The notes under the pieces were generated by a model. That model had not been told where the DNA came from. It searched no databases and saw only the letters and a list, made by a program, of their open reading frames with translations. The translations under genes were made by a program, and so were the position numbers. From Podospora bellae-mahoneyi (lineage: Eukaryota > Ascomycota > Sordariomycetes > Sordariales > Podosporaceae): DNA of 64,000 nt. The number at the start of each line of letters is the position of its first letter. The first letter of the stretch is position 1. This document shows positions 51,851 to 63,802 of this stretch, piece by piece. The stretch lies in assembly GCF_035222275.1 (NCBI RefSeq), contig NC_085883.1, positions 3,658,001 to 3,722,000 on the forward strand, given 5' to 3'.

Positions 51851-52737
51851 ATGGCGTCCAATCCTCCCGCAAAATGCTGCACCATTGGTGTCAAGCACGA
51901 GTAAGCATCAACCCGACACAGCACAGTGTGCCATCGCTGACCACGCGCCTATGCTTTTTAAGAGGTGAAACCACAGGCCAATCCATCAAAGTAGCCAACA
52001 AGCATGACGCCTACCTCGCTACGCCCACCGCCGACAAGGCCCACAAGGGTGCTGGCATCCTCCTTATCCCCGACGTCATCGGTATTTGGAAAAACAGCAA
52101 GTTGATCGCCGACCAGTTTGCTGCCAATGGATACTTGACCTTGTTGATCGACGTGTTCAATGGCGACGCGCTGCCCCTGAACCGCTCAGGGCCCTTCGAC
52201 TTCAACGCGTGGTTGACCAAGGGCTCTGATGGAAACAACCCTCACACAAAGGAGGCTGTCGATCCTATTGTTGAAGATGCGATCAAGGCACTCAAGGAAG
52301 AATATGGGGTGGAGAATCTGGGGGCTGTTGGGTATTGCTTCGGTGCCAAGGTAGACCCGCTCATTTTGTTCGAAATCATGCCAGCTGCGTGCGGAGTGCT
52401 AACACGTGGAATGCAGTATGTCGTCAGACATTACAAGGATGGCATCAAGGTCGGTTATGCTGCCCACCCCTCGTTTGTCGAGGAGGACGAGTTGGCTGCT
52501 ATTCAGGGCCCTTTCAGCATTGCTGCGGCCGAAACTGACTCCATCTTCCCTGCCGAGAAGCGCCACAGGAGCGAGGAGATTCTGCAGAAGACCGGTCAAC
52601 CGTACCAGATCAACCTCTACTCTGGCGTTGAACATGGCTTTGCTGTCAGAGGGGACCCGAACAAGAAGGCGACGAGGTATGCCAAGGAGCAAGCCTTCTT
52701 GCAGGCAGTCACCTGGTTTGACAACTACTTGCTCTAG
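51851..52737 (+). CDS. Dienelactone hydrolase family protein
   Basis: Three exons (51851-51900, 51963-52350, 52417-52737) give 252 residues. The second intron (66 bases, donor GTAGAC, branch GCTAAC) is in frame and would be read through as 22 extra residues if not removed. The N-terminal CCTIGVKHEGE and the alpha/beta-hydrolase body match the fungal AIM2/DLH group. The catalytic triad is visible: Cys142 in GYCFGAK, Asp187 in AAETDSIFP and His219 in GVEHGFAV. Such enzymes open lactone or ester bonds and are cytosolic. Membership of the NRPS cluster is possible only by position; the family is common outside clusters. Confidence 0.9.
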
Positions 52738-53256
52738 ATGAAGTCAGATTATGTTGTAGCCAAAGCCTGTATGATGACCTGTCACAATACACCTTTAAGG
52801 TGTCAGAGTAAACACATCTCACAACTAAACCACAACTTTTGATGTATTAATAAAGTGATGTGGATATGTTGAAATATGTTCGATTGCTGATTGACTATTG
52901 GTTCTTTTCTTTTGCAACAGTATGGGCGGGCTGGCCTGGGACCAATTTCGGTCGGAGTATTTACCTTAGGTACCAGGCAATCCAACCCCTCAACGTAGTT
53001 GACCGCGGGTGTGTCGGGCAAGAATGAGAGCCAACAGAAAGACGGAATACAGAAACGAGACCCAAGCCGCAGTTATGACAATCCCACCCGCCTTCCCACC
53101 ATCTTCTCTTCGCAGTCCCACCATCTTCAGGTTATCTGGAAGACGCATATCATAGTCTAAAAGTCCCACAGATATTTCTATTATGCTGATAGGAAAGGCC
53201 GCGGAGACCGAAAAGCATATAACCCAGTATTTATGGCTTCTAGTCCAGCGCCAGAG
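52738..53256. other. Intergenic spacer
   Basis: 3' flanks of the hydrolase gene and of the membrane-protein pseudogene. No gene was seen. Confidence 0.4.
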
Positions 53257-55036
53257 TCACCGCCAAACACCAACACTCCTACACAGGATGACGTCCACAA
53301 AAGATATTTGACCACCTTTCAAACCGTTGTTTGTAGCATGATTGAGTTCGCCGTTGGCCATTTGTAACGGTGATTCAATCTCTATGATCTGAAGTTCGCG
53401 TGTGGTGGTCTCAACAAGAAAAAGGACCGACTTCCACTTCCTGCGCACCTTTGCCTCTGCGTTGGACAGCAAGTTCCAGCAGGCATTAGCCCACAGTAAA
53501 CAGACACGCAGAGTCCAAGTCAGAAGGGTGGCGACTACTAGGCACAATTGAACGTAGGAGAAGCCCCATCGGTACCGCTATTTGGAATTTCGATCACTCA
53601 CATGCTGTGTAAAACATTAAAGGACAAGGTTGACAGAATTTGGTTTCTACGTGTACTCCTCTTTTATAAAAGGTTGACATGCCCCTGTAGTTGGTTGACA
53701 AGAGCCGTACTGAGCGATATAGTCCAAATGGTATATCCGTCCGGAGACTGTAAGCTGAACCTTTTGCTTGTCCTTGAAGGAGGTTAAGTTAATGTCGAAA
53801 CTTCCGGAAGGAGACACTGATTCCCGAAATAATAGGCCGAGATATTTAGCGGAGCTCCTTCTAAGGCCTTGTCACCACAAAATGTTGTGGAAGGCGGCGA
53901 CCGCAGTACGGAATGCCCAAAAAGCGACCCATAGAAGCCATACCTTCCGACATGCTCAGCGGCCGGGTCTCTGACTCTGCCTTCTTCAAAGCCTGCTTCC
54001 CCGATCATGGGACAGGCCGTTCTAAGCTGGTAGAACATGCGGTCTCACAGGGGATCGCCTTGAAACCATTTCAACCACAATAGGGGAAATAAATAACGGA
54101 CGCCCGTAAAGGAATCGATGGCTCTCTTACCTACCTTTGCTGGATAACATGGTGAGAGTTCGTTGGTCTCCACTGAACATCCATGGGCACCACAAAATGT
54201 TTGGTCCGATCGATCCGCTCGCCATCATGAGTAACGTATGCAATGGGTCGAAATTCGGCAAATCGTACATAATTGCCTGTCTCTTGCTCAACGACGAACG
54301 ATTCGGTGCTAGCAACGTAGCCGGTCATGGCGTGGTAAGAGTGGGGAATGCCAAAATGAGTGTCAGTGACATGACGATGAAGGCAATAGCCATCCTTGAT
54401 TGAACTATACGGTAGAAGGTCCTGTTACTGAGAAGACGGTAGATTGCGTCAATGTATGACTCCTGGCGTAAGTAGATCATCCAGAATGTGGATAGGAGAC
54501 AGATCTGGTTTCAAGTGTTGTTGCTATATAGTCGGATAAAACGCGCCATAAGAGGCACGAAATCAAGGGCTGACCTAGACGCCCGACTAACCACACACGC
54601 AGTTAGGAGGCCTCACATTGCTAAATCAGCCGGTTTCGGGGGAATATTTACCAGGTCCCATGCAATATCAAGAACTTTGGCCTGAGCGAACGTAAAACTT
54701 CCTCCTCCGTATGTGATTTGAAAAAGGCCGGACTGAGACCACCAATTGTAACCCTGTGCTCGCAGGACTGAACGTGTTATCAGGGCGACAAGCAGTCGGG
54801 TTGGCAATCCAAGAGGCCCATAACGGAAGACCAATTGTGAGTGAGACTAACAACGAAAACCAGAGAAGAAACGAAAACCAGAGAAGGAACGAAGACCATA
54901 GAGCTAGACGAAGCCAGTGGCAATTGGTAATGACCTCATCAGCCTCCGGTGTTTTTGCTGAGCTGCTCGACGGCGATGACACGTAAGAATTTCCAGCGGT
55001 TGCCGCTGTAGAGCAGGATCTTGAATTTGTACTCAT
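53257..55036 (-). pseudogene. Decayed multi-pass membrane protein gene
   Basis: Pieces of one fungal integral membrane protein family lie in order on this strand, in shifting frames. They include an N-terminal hydrophobic part ending ASWIANPTACRPDNTFSP, GYNWWSQSGLFQITYGGGSF followed by TFAQAKVLDIAWDL, LGQPLISCLLWRVLSDYIAT, FWMIYLRQESYIDAIYRLL, AMTGYVASTESFVVEQETGN, APLNISAYYFGNQ, and a last membrane segment YVQLCLVVATLLTWTLRV. Frameshifts fall between the first and second pieces (near 54780), at the expected intron after AWDL (near 54650), and before AMTGYVA (near 54328), so it is broken. I know the family only as conserved fungal membrane proteins without a function. Its expected intron after AWDL still has GTAAAT and TAG ends. 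Confidence 0.65.
54853..54888 (+). repeat. 18-bp tandem duplication in the membrane pseudogene
   Basis: Two adjacent near-identical copies of ACGAAAACCAGAGAAGRA (one base different). On the coding strand they encode a repeated WFSFLL-type membrane segment. It looks like a slippage duplication. Confidence 0.8.
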
Positions 55037-56148
55037 ACTCTCATGGGATAAACGACGGGGTCAACCTTTCAAAGAGGAGACATAGACAGCTATGTGATAA
55101 TGAACCGAGCGGCGAACGGGGAACCCTTTTCCCTTTCCATGTTCGAGCCGGGGGCCGGTATAAGACTAGCACATGTTGCCTGAGTGCAAGATGTAACATC
55201 AATAATTATCTCACCTGGAATATAGCAAGCAAATTGCTTCTCGCATTGTTGAATCAGCCGTAACCGTATGCACAACGTTGGAGAGAGGAATGCCACATAT
55301 AGATGCCTGCAATGTTGTTTCAAGATTAAGGCACAGCTGAGAAGAGAAGGCAGTGTTGAAAGCGTCAATGCCTACCCTATCTACCTACCTTATTTACGTG
55401 CGGACAGCACCGATCAGCATACATGTAGGGAAGGCAGCTACGGCAGGCACCGCCACTTTTCAGGTGTCGGTAGATAACACACTACATGTAAGATAGGTAG
55501 GCAAGTCACTGACCTTTGTAAGCACCAGATGTAACCTGATACTAACCTGGAAATTGCCTGCATTGTTCGAGGCTTCGAGCCAGAGATTCATGGTGTTGGG
55601 GCGGAAGGGACTCGACTATAGCGGCTGCAACAGATCATCGAGAGGACTTTCCCACCTTGGATCGGTGTACCATATCGGACCCTGGATTTAGTCATCACCC
55701 ACAATCATGAGCCACTGGAACTTCACGTGGAACCATTTCGCACTGATTCCTGGGATTGCGACCAGTTGGCAAACTACCTAGGGTCTTTGGCATGCAGGTG
55801 ATGCCAGACCCAATTGGGAAAAACGCGAACACTTCGCGCATGAGTAAGTTCAAGAACGATTATTGCGCCTATCTCAAGATAGGTAAGGTAAGGTAACCAT
55901 GACTTGATTATTTACATCGCGTCCATTTTATGCATGGAGTAGACGCTAACGCGTGCCATATGCTAGAACAAAGTACGTGTCAAGTCCCATTCACAAGCTC
56001 GGCTGTTGCCAAAACCATTTCCTCTTGTGATACATCATATGTACTAGGTAGGTCCCTTTTTTTCTGGCCGACCCAAATTTCCCACCTTCACTGTAGCTAT
56101 CGTTGATTCCTCCGTACATGACCAAAGCATAAAAGAATGTGCATCATT
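55037..56148. other. Gene-free stretch with TACCTACC-type motifs
   Basis: No gene was recognised. Short TACCTACC/GGTAGGTA-like motifs are frequent: 55381-55392, 55493-55502, AGGTAAGGTAAGGTAA near 55880-55896, and CTAGGTAGG near 56044. No transposon coding remnants or terminal repeats were identified. Confidence 0.4.
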
Positions 56149-57645
56149 CTAGGCTTCCGCGTCGCCAACAGCTTGCTCATCAAGCGGCTTTTGTGTCCAT
56201 ACCGTTGAGCTAAGCCGAGTCAAACGTTAGCAAATCTGCAGCCAAAAGTAGAAGGTGGGTTCAAACTTACCACCCATAATAGGCATGATAGTTGGGGTTG
56301 GCCAACGCGCTCCTCATCTTGCTGCACAAAACCTGCACCTCCTCAAACTTCCACCCCAAGATCTTCACCGCAAGGTAAAGAACATACCCCTCCAGCCCTT
56401 CCAAGCAGCTCTGCTTGTTAAAGGCTCCGACCTCTTTCCACTTCCTGTCCTTTGGCCATGTCCCCAAGGGCAACTTGTAATGCTCGACATTGAACGGCCC
56501 AGGAAAGCCTGCTTCTTTCATCCACTCGGCATTCTTGCCCTTGTCGGACACTAAAAAGGTGCGGCCGATTTTCTCACCAGCTTCGGCAAAAATCCTGTTC
56601 CAGATGGCGTAAGGGTGATTTGGATCCTCGATGGGGATGGAGCCGTCGTCGGAGGCGATGCGGATGGTGAAGTCGGTGTGCTCGAGCCAGCCGCCGGGCT
56701 TGAGGCAGCGGTAGGCTTGGCGGTAGAGTTTGGGCCAGTCTTCGATGGAGCCGATGAGGAAGCGGAGGTGAACGAGGTCGAACTTGTCAGCGGAGAAGGT
56801 CCAGTCCAAGGAGGCGTCATCAAGCTCGAAACGGCAGTTGGGGGGCGTCCATGTTGGCTGTATATTTTCTTGGTAAGTATTTTGGTCATGAAACATGGGA
56901 TATCGCATAAAGTGGTGGACACACCTGAATGGGAGAAAGATCAGTGCCGATGACTTCGGCGGCGGGAAATTGGTCCGCGCAGTCCCTTTTCATCATGTCA
57001 ATATTGTGGTTCCCGAGTAGGAGGGGGAGGATAAACTTACAAGGCCCAAATACCGGTTCCGGTGCCCACGTCAAGAACAGCATCTGGGTCTTCAACTGGT
57101 GACCGGAAAAGCGAGTTGTTGTGGATCAGATACATCATGTGGTGGCTGCATGTGCGTCAGTAATAAGCCCCATTCCCTAGCGATCAGATCTGATTAACAA
57201 GAAAAGCAGGTATAAACATACTGCAAATCCAACCCATCATTTTGCTTGTCATCATTAGGTGCCCAGTACTCGGCCTCCTTGAAATTCTGATATGTGCGTC
57301 CATGAATCTCACGGTACTGCAAGATGGAAGAGCTGAGAGACGCGGTGGAAGATTCGGCACTGAAGCAGTAAATTTTAGCAACTGGCGCATATTACCACTC
57401 GTCGACAATTGTGGGTGGTCGTTGGACATACTATCCAAGGGCAGAGTCACCATCACCTTGAACCTCGGTTTCAAACTCGGGATCCTGGACAATTGGTCAG
57501 CTTTTAGGGAGCGAGACATTGGTAAACTCGTCACACTCACCACAATGATGGGCGCGGCCTCCTCTCCGTGCGTGCCCGCTTCGGCGGCTGCCGCCGGTGG
57601 GCTCGAAGGAGCAGCGGGCGAAGATGGCGGCTTAGAAGACCCCAT
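56149..57645 (-). CDS. LaeA-like SAM-dependent methyltransferase
   Basis: Seven exons (57645-57541, 57484-57432, 57359-57222, 57145-57041, 56985-56925, 56857-56271, 56209-56149) with matching phases encode 369 residues. The N-terminal 45 residues are Pro/Ala-rich and disordered-looking. Then come STASLSSSILQYREIHGRTY, the usual LaeA/TAM entry block, SAM motif I LDVGTGTGIWA (residues 123-133), IGTDLSPIQPTW, and LKPGGWLEHTDF. The last exon restores the typical end (CSTVWTQKP); reading through its intron would stop seven residues after the exon at TGGTAA, a plausible annotation error. Members methylate small molecules or act as regulators like LaeA; which applies cannot be told. It lies between the two P450 genes and the hydrolase. 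Confidence 0.88.
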
Positions 57646-58699
57646 CTCGGCGGTAATGGCACTCCGAATCGATTGGGAGCACAGAGGCGTATTTGTGTAA
57701 TGTGAAGCGCCGGTCGGACTTTTTAGACGAGATGCGGCGATGTGGTTGTACGGCGTTGGTGTGGAGTGGGCCGGGGGACGACCAAGCCTGCGGAAGAGAC
57801 GGCGGCGCGGGCGGGAATGGCTCGGAAACGCGAACGGGACGACAGGTTGTGTAACGTGAGAAGGCAACGACGAGATGGATTGAACAGACGGCCTTTTCTC
57901 TCGCCAGCAGCGGGGTTTCGGAGCGACAGTGGGTGTGCCACAGCTTCCAGAAGGGAGGAATGATCCGTTCCGATTTCCGATAGTGTGAAGACCCCTGCCG
58001 TGACCCCCGCTGGAGTTGGTTTGTGATGTGGTGGACAATCCTTGCAGCGAGTCCGACAGGATGCGATTTGTCAGGAGGTTTCCCTTGTTCGGGACGCAAG
58101 ACAAGCAGATGCAGACTACTCATGTATTGCCCAAGTCTTGTCCAATAGGATGCTTTCGCGGCCTCGACTTGCAGGTGCAGCAAACCGGTATGCGCGCAGG
58201 TTGGTATTCCTTTTGGTCCACCTGCATAATGCTACCCTGCTCAGCGTGCGAAATATGTCCTATTCTGTCGTGTCAAGACGCTTGAAGACGGGGCTTAGAA
58301 CTGGCATTAAGGCTGGCTCTATTAGCAACGTTAGACTTATCATTTTCTTGCCAACACAACTGCCCTGCACCTTCTTGATGAACCTGGAACTCGAGAGCGG
58401 AAGCGGTGCTGTTGATTATCTAGACCCTGACACATCAGAAGGCAGCGGAACGGTTCAGGGGCTCAGGGGTGGGCTTCAAGGGGTTCAGCAGCGGTTGGTG
58501 TCCCCCCCCCTGTGCCCATCTCCAAATGCCATTGGCCAAAATCACCAACATGCCTGCTTTTTTTTCCAGCTTTTTGGAATTGTCCACATCAAAATGGAGA
58601 ATAAAATACATCCTTGTCATCATAAAGAGCTACCGTGCAACTCCCCACGCTCACACGCTCCTCGAACCACTGATCCGCTTCGTCAACCTTCGACTGCCA
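57646..58699. other. Promoter of the methyltransferase and 3' flank of the P450
   Basis: About 1.05 kb without a supported gene. An open frame on the plus strand (58042-58719) runs into the P450 terminal exon on the opposite strand and has no family resemblance. A C9 homopolymer lies at 58502-58510. Confidence 0.45.
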
Positions 58700-60459
58700 T
58701 CATTTGGACACATGTCTAACAGGGATGAGCCGAATGTTCAGCGGCTTCTTGACCCAGAGACCAAAAGACTTTGCCTTCGGAAACGTTTGTGACTTTTCGT
58801 CGGCCAGAGCCAAGTCAAAGTTCCAGATGAACCTTGCTAAGATGACCCGCATTTCGACGTATGCCAAACTATTGCATCGTAGTCAGAATAAGTCCCCAGG
58901 CTAGGTAAAGCTATGTAGGCGATACTCACTTTTTGCCAATGCAGTTTCGCGGGCCAACTGAAAATGGCTGCAGTGCACTGTGTCTACTCTTGTCGAACGC
59001 TATGCCTTCAAAGCTATCTCCTCCAAGCCAACGCTCGGGGATGAACTTGTCGGGCTCAGTGAAGTTGCGGGAAAGGTGGTTCACAGCCCACGGCCAGATC
59101 TCGAGGCCAGTCTTGAATCAGTTCTTGGTTAGCTGGCTATGCGTTATATTTGTTTGCGAGTGTAGGACACGAGCTTACATTCTCTGGAATTTGCCATCCC
59201 AGAATCACGTCCCCACCTTTGGCCGCCTTGCGTGGAAGATTGGCCGGTACAGGCGGGAATAATCGCATTGCTTCGTCCAAAACGGCAAGCATATATGTCA
59301 ATCTGTTGACACTGAAGAAGTTGATCTCATCTTCGCTTTTGAACTGACCTCTGACCTCCTCTGCCAGCCTTGTCTGCACGCGGGGGTATGTCGCCAGGTA
59401 ATATGTTGTTGCCGACAGCGCAGTAGCCGTGGTTTCGCTTCCTGCCATAATTAACAGCCTTGCGTTCATTGCCATCTCTTCTATTTTCAAGGGTCTTCCG
59501 TTGTTGGCCTGGGATCCGTTGGTCAGGGCCTGAACGAAGTCCGGTCTTACAACACCAGAGTTGAGTCGCTTGACCACCTGGACGCGGGCGAATTCAGCCT
59601 GTTCATTGGTATGTTTTGCTGGGTGGTGCCAAGGGGTCAGAACCTTGACGACTCTGGAAAAACTGGGGAAAAACCAGTTCATAACCAGCAACATGGCGAA
59701 TTCCTTGACGCCGTTGAGGATGGCCGTGACCCAGGGGTGGTATGAACTGCTCTCCAAGCAACCAAAAGGAGCACCGAACGACAGGTCACCAATGATATCA
59801 AAGGTTGTAAAGTTGAACCAGGCGCCCATGTCCGTAACGGCCTCTTCTCGTCCTCCTTTAGTCAATTCATGCAGACGATCCATCAGCAGGTCGATGTACT
59901 GCGTGATAAGGGGTTGCTGATCCTGCATCGCTTTTGCCGAGAATCCGTGGCTCAGGATCTTACGGAAGCGGCTGTGATCCTCACGGTTCGCACCCAAGAT
60001 GTTGTGCATCGACATCTTGTAGAAAACAGGGTCCTTTCCGTGTTCTGGTTGCCCAGCCTTGCGGTGGCCTCGAATGGCATTGTAAGCGTCGGGATGTGCA
60101 AAGGAGACACGATTTGGTGCAACGCGGATGACGTCGCCGTATCTCTCGTGCAATCGGTGAATGTTACTCGACATTCGTCCTGAAAGCCATGCTCGGGTGT
60201 ATGGTATCGGCGTCGCCGCCCAAAGCTTTGGACCGGGGAGAGATCGAAGAGGATGGAGGAGCAGGTTGTACAGGACTGTGGATAATAGTATCATGATAGT
60301 CTGTACCGAAAGCATTGATCGAGTCAGAAATAAGCGTTCAGGTCAATATAAAGCAACGCGAAGTGTTGGAGAATGGAGATTTCCTACCGCCCCAGCAAGC
60401 CATGTTGGCCAAGCAATGAATGGATACGTCCCGAGAGAAATTCTGTCAAGAATTGCCAT
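58700..60459 (-). CDS. Cytochrome P450 monooxygenase (CYP65/isotrichodermin-hydroxylase-like)
   Basis: Four exons (60459-60388, 60300-59179, 59111-58930, 58868-58700) with consistent phases give 514 residues. I place the start in a separate 24-codon exon (MAILDRISLGTYPF) because it completes the N-terminal membrane anchor, joined in phase to TIMILLSTVLYNLLLHPL and the LPGPK hinge. The I-helix reads LLIMAGSETTATA, the K-helix LDEAMRLFPP has ExxR, the PERF-like block is FIPERWL, and the heme loop is FSVGPRNCIG with Cys455. It is an ER-membrane monooxygenase needing a reductase partner. The subfamily is a judgement from general resemblance. It diverges from the second P450, and the pair may be co-regulated. 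Confidence 0.9.
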
Positions 60460-61907
60460 GGTGCAGCTCGCAAAGGATGGGGGTTTATTGTCAAGGTAAG
60501 TATTGGGGGAGAAAGGTGGCTCTGAGGTTCAATAAGTAAGGTAGGTGTCGCCATCACTCGCTGTATATCACCCGTTGCATAACGTGTAATGTGTTCGGGC
60601 ATAGGACGGCAGTGTTGGCATGCCACATTGTCCCTGCGGTCGGAGGAAAAGGGACTCGAAGAAGGTACACTAGACACCATCATCAGGGAACGTCAACGTC
60701 GGCGTTAACACATTTAGTCATCAGCCTCGGTGCAAGGAATTGACCGTCGAATGGATACGCCCCGTCGTATCGCCATGTTGTACACCTCCACTAGGTGTTG
60801 CTCATTGAGAGTGTGACTAGGTGCTCATTTCGACAGTTCCACAGTCATTGTGACGTGAGATGTGGGCAACATGAACACAATTCATCATCATTCACTCAAC
60901 GTTGTACTCGCGCTCAACGGTTCCATTCAGCACCGAATGATCGTCAGCGCGTCGTTAAGTTTACCACTGTCGGCAATTCGTTTTACAGTAATCATCTCAG
61001 GCTCGTCTTGCCCCTACGCTGACAACCTTCAACATCGATTTCGAGCCGCGTCTGCTCGGCAACCGCTAATGTCAAGTCGCACACAAACAATATCATATGT
61101 TTGCTAGAATTATGGTCATATAAGGTAATTCTGGAAACATACTCGAATAGCGAGGTAGGTACTTGAAGTTCAGGCAGGACAACACCAAATGATTCCAATA
61201 TTTCACCTTTCGGCCTCTTCAGAGGCAACCGCAACATTCCACCGGGCAGGCTGGTAAAGCATTGGAAAGTAAGAAAGGACCGCAGGTAGTGCCAAATTCA
61301 GCAGCCCAGAACCATTGCTGGTCCATCCCGATGCTTTCGGCGGTCCCTCCGAACTACACATAGATTTGATTTCAGACACACTTCACGGTGAGCAAACCCT
61401 CCTATTATCGGGGGTGGGCTTTGCTGGAGCGTCGTACAACTAAGTAACACTTTACAGAAACTGCGCGCAATATTTGGCCTAGTACAATGATTCGCTTCAT
61501 TGCTTCCGACTGCAACCCCTCGTAGACACGTGCCCATGCCAGGCCTCCGAGCTGTCTCCAACAATCGATAGCTACCTACTTCAGACGACACCCGTCAGCT
61601 CCCCCACCAAGCTCACCTCGCACTAAGCTGTCCTTAGTGGCGGCAAGCAAATCTGCTGCCGAGACGGGACCATGCGGGGCCTTTACCCGCTCAACTTCAT
61701 CCGGGAAATCGACCTGGCCATGTTATGGTCTCGACATCCATTGTCAGCTGGTGGGCAGCGACATGGCTGCTGGTTGTGCGAACTTCGTTATATCCTGATT
61801 GCATTTGTCCGCTGAGACAATCACCACCCATATATGATACCACCTGCCATTGGATTACCTAGTTACCACGCGTTCAACTCGCCATCGTGGGTGGGAAACT
61901 GCAAGCC
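60460..61907. promoter_or_regulatory. Divergent promoter region between the two P450 genes
   Basis: A 1.45-kb gap between head-to-head P450 start codons, with no gene inside. It contains TACCTACC-type motifs at 61152-61162 and 61571-61578. A TATATGATA element at 61831-61839 is well placed for the plus-strand gene. Confidence 0.45.
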
Positions 61908-63802
61908 ATGCTCGCAGACAGGCTTTTGGACAATGTCATATTGGCCAAGTGCCAGTTGGCCATTGCCGACGTCGGTGTTGACAATGTCATCCTCGGGTTG
62001 CTGACCGTCGCAGTCATTGCTGTTGCAGTCGACTACGCGCACATGCTCTATCTGAGATCAAAGATGCCACCTGGGCCCTTCCCGCTACCCATTGTTGGCA
62101 ACACATTCTCGCTCCCAGACAACAAGCCATGGATCTACTTTGAGGAGCTATCCAAGAGATACAACACACCACTTATTACATACTGGATTGGGCGGCAAGT
62201 ACCTAGGTAGCTTTCACAAACCAACAATCGAGTTGCTAACGCCCTGTTCACGCAGGAATCCCACACTTTGGATCAACGATGCTTGGTGTGCCCATGAGAT
62301 TTTTGAGAAGAAGGCTCAAATCTACACTTCAAGGCCTCGGATGATTGTTTTTGGAGAGCTAGGTTCGGGTCAGTCAAACCTGGTGACGATGCAAATTCGC
62401 AACCAAGAGGAGCGCGAGCGATGGCGAATTCACCGCAAGCTGATGCACATTGGAGTTGGCGTGCAGTCGGTCCGGGGGTATCGCGCTATCCAGAACAATG
62501 AAAGTAAAATCATTGCCTTGGACTTTCTGAGGGAGCCCAAGGAATACGTCAAGCACCTGGAGAGGTATGCCACGAGCGTCGTGTCTATCATTGCGTTTGG
62601 GCGAAGGGTTGCCAGCTACAATGACCCCATCATCACGGAGGTTATTGCCTTGATGCAGCTGGCAGCTGATCTCAACGTTCCCGGCAAGTCTTTCCCCATG
62701 CTGCTCGAGACATTTCCTAGTGAGTATCCCTGTCCTGTTCAGACATGCGGAAAGCCGATTGACCAAATCAGTCCTTGCCAAGTTTCCGCGATTCATGCCC
62801 TGGTTCAAGGGACTCGGAAGCCGTAACTCAAAAGGCGGTCACTACTTCTTCTACACGCTGGCCGAGGAGGCTATCGAGCAGTACAACCAAAAGTCCCCTT
62901 CGGAACAAGCCAGCATGCCTACGCCCTATGTCAAGACTCTGTTCGAAGAAGCTGATAGGTACAAGTTGCCAGTCGCCGAGCTCTCCGGTTTGACCGGAAA
63001 CCTTTTTGGTGCCGGGGCCGACACATCCTCAAGCACACTTGTCAGCTTTATCTTGGCATGCTGCGCGTTTCCAGAGACTGTGAAGAAGGCCCAGGAAGAG
63101 CTCGACCGGGTGATCGGGCCGAATCGCTCACCACACTGGGACGACTCACCAAACCTGTCTTACATCAACGCCTTTGTACGAGAAGTGCTTCGCTGGAGAA
63201 GCGTAGCTATCATTGGTGGCCAACCTCATTCGCCCACCCAAGATGACACCTACAACGGCTGGCTCATACCCAAGGGTTCCTGGATCCAAGGCAACGTCTG
63301 GGCCATTCACCATCATGAGAGAGAGTTTCCAGACCCGGACCGTTTCTACCCCGACCGATATCTGGAGGGCAATGATTACAGGCGCCCGTTCCCTAATGAC
63401 AAAGGCTACATGACTTTTGGCTGGGGGAGGCGTGTGTGCAGCGGACAAGCACTCGCGGAACAGGGAACATGGATCAGTGTTGCTCGACTGTTATGGGGGT
63501 TCAATATCCGTAAAGCTCGTGACCCCAAGACAGGCCAGGAGATCGAGGTGGACATCTTTGCCTTCACCAACGGTCTGAACATGCGGCCCCAGCCGTTCCC
63601 CTGCGAGATCGTGCCAAGGAGCCAGGAGATCAAGGAAGCTATCGAGCGGGAGGGGCGGCAAGCGTTGCAAGATCTCAAAATCCATGATGGGGAGAGTCAA
63701 TATAGGATGAGCACGTTCTACCAGCAACAAAAGAAAAAGGTGGCTCAGGAGCCCATCATCGATGAGAAGGGCAACGTCAGGTTTGTCAAGGTCGGACAGT
63801 GA
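61908..63802 (+). CDS. Cytochrome P450 monooxygenase (CYP64/OMST-oxidoreductase-like)
   Basis: Three exons (61908-62194, 62256-62719, 62772-63802) give 593 residues. The first intron uses a GC donor (GCAAGT) and a CACGCAG acceptor; only this choice yields GRNPTLWINDAW, the block expected after the GR of YWIGR, while the nearby GT donor runs into a stop. A membrane anchor at residues 20-50 is followed by MPPGPFPLPIVGN. The I-helix is FGAGADTSSST, the K-helix VREVLRW, and the heme loop FGWGRRVCSG with Cys473. About 60 residues extend beyond the usual P450 C-terminus and look hydrophilic. The substrate is unknown; oxidation of the NRPS product is possible but inferred only from distance. The subfamily is a judgement from general resemblance. 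Confidence 0.88.
62195..62255 (+). other. GC-AG intron in the second P450 gene
   Basis: A 61-base intron with donor GCAAGT, a GTTGCTAACG branch site and CACGCAG acceptor. GC-AG introns are a small minority in fungi, and automatic gene callers often miss them. Confidence 0.85.

Noticed and set aside
52351-52416. 22-residue in-frame insertion after GYCFGAK in the hydrolase
   Set aside because: It has GT and AG ends and a GCTAAC branch site, and its removal joins GYCFGAK to YVVRHY as expected for the family.
53000-56148. A transposon remnant in the gene-poor stretch
   Set aside because: No transposase, reverse transcriptase or terminal repeats were found. The coding remnants belong to a membrane protein family.
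58042-58719. A 225-codon plus-strand frame downstream of the methyltransferase promoter
   Set aside because: It overlaps the well-supported terminal exon of the P450 on the opposite strand and shows no conserved motif.
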